Source: JBEIGE01 sp040382055 (lineage in GTDB: Bacteria > Pseudomonadota > Gammaproteobacteria > Burkholderiales > Burkholderiaceae_C). Taken from it: DNA of 64,000 bases. Position 1 is the stretch's first letter. Every line of letters starts with the position of its first letter. Below, piece after piece: positions 61,171 through 64,000 of this stretch. The notes beneath the pieces are model-generated. The model worked only from the letters and a program-made list of their open reading frames with translations. It was not told where the DNA came from and searched no databases. Location of the stretch: NCBI GenBank assembly GCA_040382055.1, contig JBEIGE010000002.1, positions 124,001-188,000 of the forward strand, read 5' to 3'. Position numbers and translations under genes: made by a program.

Positions 61171-62808
61171 TCACATGCGGAATAGGCCGAACTTGGTCTC
61201 CGGTATCGGCGCATTCAGAGCAGCCGATAGCCCAAGCGCCAGTACCCGCCGGGTATCTGCAGGGTCGATGATGCCGTCGTCCCACAAGCGGGCGGTGGCG
61301 TAGTAGGGGTGGCCTTGCGCCTCGTACTGGCGCAGGATGGGGGCTTTGAACGCCGCTTCTTCTTCCATGCTCCAGGCCTCTTCACCCTTCTTGCCGCTCT
61401 TGACTTCAATGCCGTCACGCCTGACGGTAGCCAAGACACTCGCAGCCTGTTCACCACCCATGACGCTGATGCGTGCGTTCGGCCACATCCACAGGAAGCG
61501 CGGACCGAAAGCACGCCCGCACATGCCATAGTTACCAGCGCCAAAACTGCCGCCGATGATGATGGTGAACTTGGGAACACCAGCGGTGGCCACCGCCGTG
61601 ACCATCTTGGCACCATTGCGGGCTATGCCTTCGTTCTCATACTTGCGCCCGACCATGAAGCCCGTGATGTTTTGCAGAAATACCAGCGGGATCTTGCGTT
61701 GGCAGCACAACTCAATGAAGTGCGCGCCCTTGAGTGCCGATTCAGAAAACAAAATGCCATTGTTGGCAATGATGCCCACCGGCATACCCTCGATGTGCGC
61801 AAAGCCGCACACCAGCGTGGAACCAAAGCGGGGCTTGAACTCGTGCAGATCTGAGCCATCCACAATGCGGGCAATGATCTCGCGTACATCAAAGGGCTTG
61901 CGGGTGTCGGCTGGAATGACCCCGTACAACTCACTTGCTTCATATTTAGGAGCAACAATTTCAACATTGGCAAGGGAATAGGCCTTCTTCTTGTTTAAAT
62001 GTGCCACAGCCTCACGCGCCAGCGAAAGCGCATGCAAGTCGTTTTGCGCCAGGTGGTCGGCCACGCCGGACAGGCGGGTATGCACATCACCGCCACCCAG
62101 ATCTTCTGCGCTGACCACCTCACCGGTTGCGGCCTTGACCAAGGGCGGGCCGCCCAGAAAAATGGTTCCCTGGTTCTTGACGATGATGGTCTCGTCGCTC
62201 ATGGCGGGCACGTAGGCGCCGCCGGCTGTGCAACTGCCCATGACCACTGCAATCTGCGAAATGCCCTGGGCACTCATGGTGGCCTGGTTATAAAAAATTC
62301 GACCGAAGTGGTCGCGGTCGGGGAACACCTCGTCCTGGTTGGGCAGATTGGCGCCTCCCGAGTCCACCAGGTAAATGCAAGTGAGGTTGTTTTGCTGCGC
62401 CACCTCTTGGGCACGCAGATGCTTCTTCACGGTCATCGGGTAATAAGTTCCGCCCTTGACTGTGGCGTCATTGCACACAACCATGCACTCCACCCCGCTG
62501 ACGCGGCCAATACCAGCGATCAACCCGGCACAAGGTGCGCTGTCCGTCCCGTCGCGGTCGGGGTACAGGCCCAGTGCAGCCAGGGGAGATAGCTCCAGAA
62601 AGGGTGAGCCGGGGTCGAGCAACAAAGCGACGCGCTCGCGCGGCAGCAGTTTGCCACGCCCTGTATGCTTGGCGCGGGCAAGTTCACCGCCTCCCAGGGC
62701 GGTCTTGTCAATCTGCACATGAAGGTCAGCCACCAAGGCACGCATGGCAGCGGCATTCGAGATGAAATCGGCAGAACGTGAATTAAGCTTGGTCTCCAGA
62801 ATAGGCAT
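61171..62808 (-). CDS. Methylcrotonyl-CoA carboxylase beta (carboxyltransferase) subunit
   Basis: A 545-residue carboxyltransferase matching MccB/LiuB: HTGRGKLLPRERV, KGGTYYPMTVKKHLRAQ, LVDSGGANLPNQDEVFPDR and GGSFGAGNYGMCGRAF. It pairs with the alpha subunit at 57737-59860 to carboxylate 3-methylcrotonyl-CoA. It is the first gene of the operon with HMG-CoA lyase downstream; the isovaleryl-CoA dehydrogenase expected before it is not in the upstream 1.2 kb. No promoter was clear in the 260 bases upstream, up to 63068. Confidence 0.93.
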   Translation of the reverse strand: MPILETKLNSRSADFISNAAAMRALVADLHVQIDKTALGGGELARAKHTGRGKLLPRERVALLLDPGSPFLELSPLAALGLYPDRDGTDSAPCAGLIAGIGRVSGVECMVVCNDATVKGGTYYPMTVKKHLRAQEVAQQNNLTCIYLVDSGGANLPNQDEVFPDRDHFGRIFYNQATMSAQGISQIAVVMGSCTAGGAYVPAMSDETIIVKNQGTIFLGGPPLVKAATGEVVSAEDLGGGDVHTRLSGVADHLAQNDLHALSLAREAVAHLNKKKAYSLANVEIVAPKYEASELYGVIPADTRKPFDVREIIARIVDGSDLHEFKPRFGSTLVCGFAHIEGMPVGIIANNGILFSESALKGAHFIELCCQRKIPLVFLQNITGFMVGRKYENEGIARNGAKMVTAVATAGVPKFTIIIGGSFGAGNYGMCGRAFGPRFLWMWPNARISVMGGEQAASVLATVRRDGIEVKSGKKGEEAWSMEEEAAFKAPILRQYEAQGHPYYATARLWDDGIIDPADTRRVLALGLSAALNAPIPETKFGLFRM

Positions 62809-63068
62809 GGCGGATTTCCAGATGGTTTGGATGGCTGTGTTGCATTGTCGGTGCTAGTCGCGTCAATTGGGGCGCCGCATCCGATGAAAACTAGGTCACA
62901 AATCATGCCAGATTGACACGCCCTTGATTTGCGCTGCAATGGCTGGGGCCAAAGATTGGAGCGAAAGGCTGGATCGGAACTTCTGAAGGTGGTTGCCCGC
63001 TGTGCCTTGAGACTCAATGCGATACTTGCAACCAGCCTTCATCACAGACAACAAGGAGCATCGTCAAC

Positions 63069-63125
63069 ATGGATCAGATTCGTTCACCACAGACTTTTGT
63101 CTTTGTGATTTCCCAACCACTTTAA
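63069..63125 (+). CDS. Short leader ORF coupled to the MFS gene
   Basis: An 18-codon frame (MDQIRSPQTFVFVISQPL) begins 10 bases after AAGGAG (63053-63058) and ends at a TAA whose last A is the first base of the next gene's ATG (TAATG). The MFS gene itself has no ribosome site, so its translation probably depends on this leader. It could be a coupling device or an attenuating leader peptide; the reading is inference. Confidence 0.5.
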   Translation: MDQIRSPQTFVFVISQPL

Positions 63126-64000
63126 TGGTTCAGCCTCAAGCTTCTGCCGTGATGCCTGCTGCTGATGTGGCGCAACGCCGACTTGTGCAGGTTCTGTTTG
63201 TCGGCGTTTTTATGGCCGCACTCGATTCAGCCATCGTGGGGCCGGTTCTACCTGCGCTACGCGAGGCTTTTGGCATCGATAACCGCACCGCGGGTCTGCT
63301 CACCACCGTATTCGCGCTCAGTTCGATGTGCAGTACAGCGTTGATGGCCTACATGAGCGATCGCCACGGTCGCCGCCCGGTGTATCTGGCCAGTGTGGCG
63401 CTTTTCGCGATCGGTTCGCTGTGCATCGCTGTGGCCCCCAGCTTTGACTTGCTGTTGGGCAGCCGTGCTATCCAGGGCATAGGTGCAGGCGGCATTGCAC
63501 CAGTAGCCAGCGCCGTGATTGGCGATGTATTTACGCAGGAGCGTCGTGGCCGTGTACTGGGCCTGATTGGAGCCACCCACGGCATGGCCTTCGTGCTCGG
63601 GCCGCCGCTGGCCTCCTTGATCACGTCCATGCTGGGCTGGCGCTGGCTGTTTCTGGTGAATATCCCGGTCGCTCTGGTCGTGCTGGTGATGGGTGCTCGC
63701 AGTCTGCCCAAGCAGCGCAGCGCCGCACCGCCAGGGCCGGTTGATATCCCCGGAATTACAGTGACGCTGCTGTTCCTGATCTGCCTTGTTTCAGCCATCA
63801 CGCGATTGCCTGACTCGGCTAGCGGAATGCTGTTGTGGCCTTGGTTCCTGTTGATCAGTGCAGCATTGTTGGTGGCCTTGGTCCTGATTGAAAAACGGCA
63901 GTCACACGCGCTCATTCCGATAGACCTGTTTGCCAACCGGCAATTGGCTTATGTCTACCTACTGACACTGGGCGTGGGCTTTTCCATGGGAGGCATCGTA
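63125..64000 (+). CDS. MFS exporter (DHA-type), 3'-truncated by the window edge
   Basis: The frame from ATG 63125 stays open to the last base (292 codons). The N-terminal half shows TM1 with FMAALDSAIVGPVLPAL, the motif MAYMSDRHGRRPVYL between TM2 and TM3, RAIQGIGAGGIAPVASAVIGD (motif B-like) and GLIGATHGMAFVLGPPLASL (motif C-like), which are marks of drug:H+ antiporters. Eight or more transmembrane segments can be seen. 14-TM DHA2 or 12-TM DHA1 cannot be decided from the fragment. The substrate is unknown. Confidence 0.9.
   Translation, partial: MVQPQASAVMPAADVAQRRLVQVLFVGVFMAALDSAIVGPVLPALREAFGIDNRTAGLLTTVFALSSMCSTALMAYMSDRHGRRPVYLASVALFAIGSLCIAVAPSFDLLLGSRAIQGIGAGGIAPVASAVIGDVFTQERRGRVLGLIGATHGMAFVLGPPLASLITSMLGWRWLFLVNIPVALVVLVMGARSLPKQRSAAPPGPVDIPGITVTLLFLICLVSAITRLPDSASGMLLWPWFLLISAALLVALVLIEKRQSHALIPIDLFANRQLAYVYLLTLGVGFSMGGIV

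Overview
The window is a stretch of a high-GC betaproteobacterial chromosome, most like the Comamonadaceae (Rhodoferax/Polaromonas/Acidovorax type). This placement is an inference. It rests on a class A-type pyrimidine cluster with an inactive dihydroorotase homologue, a double-length UvrA, a Bug-family solute-binding protein, an S-adenosylhomocysteine riboswitch before ahcY, the rubredoxin-PilI-PilJ and ThiD-like-hemL arrangements, and short interspersed repeats of a style I associate with this family. No rRNA, tRNA, CRISPR array, transposase or integrase was recognised.

Layout. 1-1.1 kb: 3' part of an ABC transporter ATPase. 1.05-5.6 kb: a tightly overlapping minus-strand operon yqgE-ruvX-pyrR-pyrB-pyrC'-plsC. 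5.6-7.1 kb: DNA photolyase. 7.2-13.2 kb: a reduced Pil-Chp chemosensory cluster (CheA-like, PilJ-like, PilI-like) next to a rubredoxin. 13.3-15.5 kb: ThiD-like kinase and hemL. 15.7-18.6 kb: dusB-fis-purH. 18.7-28 kb: housekeeping genes (YqaA-type membrane protein, ychF, MOSC protein, UbiH-type monooxygenase, dsbC, M61 peptidase, tyrS, M23 peptidase). 27.9-31.6 kb: anmK, erpA, bactofilin, a coiled-coil membrane protein and rplM-rpsI with a clear promoter and terminator. 31.8-36.1 kb: rlmJ, then the riboswitch-controlled methyl-cycle group ahcY-tlyA-metF. 36.2-42.7 kb: an accessory region of small, mostly minus-strand genes (DinB, four VOC proteins, HD hydrolase, SRPBCC, tautomerase, DUF2141) ending in a broken ParDE toxin-antitoxin pair. 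42.7-46.6 kb: prfC, a HAD phosphatase, a DUF2721 protein and a Bug protein. 46.8-52.7 kb: a 1,966-residue tandem UvrA. 52.8-54.9 kb: a small Ala/Pro-rich membrane protein and an MFS transporter with a large periplasmic loop. 55-62.8 kb: a leucine-degradation-like operon (methylcrotonyl-CoA carboxylase beta and alpha, HMG-CoA lyase and accessory genes). 63.1 kb to the end: the start of another MFS exporter behind a short leader ORF.

Three genes are broken by single-base changes. ahcY has one in-frame TAG where the family has Tyr. parE has one in-frame TAG, also at a Tyr position. A 2-hydroxyacid dehydrogenase has lost one T from a homopolymer. These may be real lesions or sequence errors. The most interesting biology is the Pil-Chp cluster, which has no response regulators and a CheA-like protein without its N-box Asn. 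Next are the amber-interrupted ahcY behind an intact SAH riboswitch, the doubled UvrA, and repeats that have become part of coding sequences.
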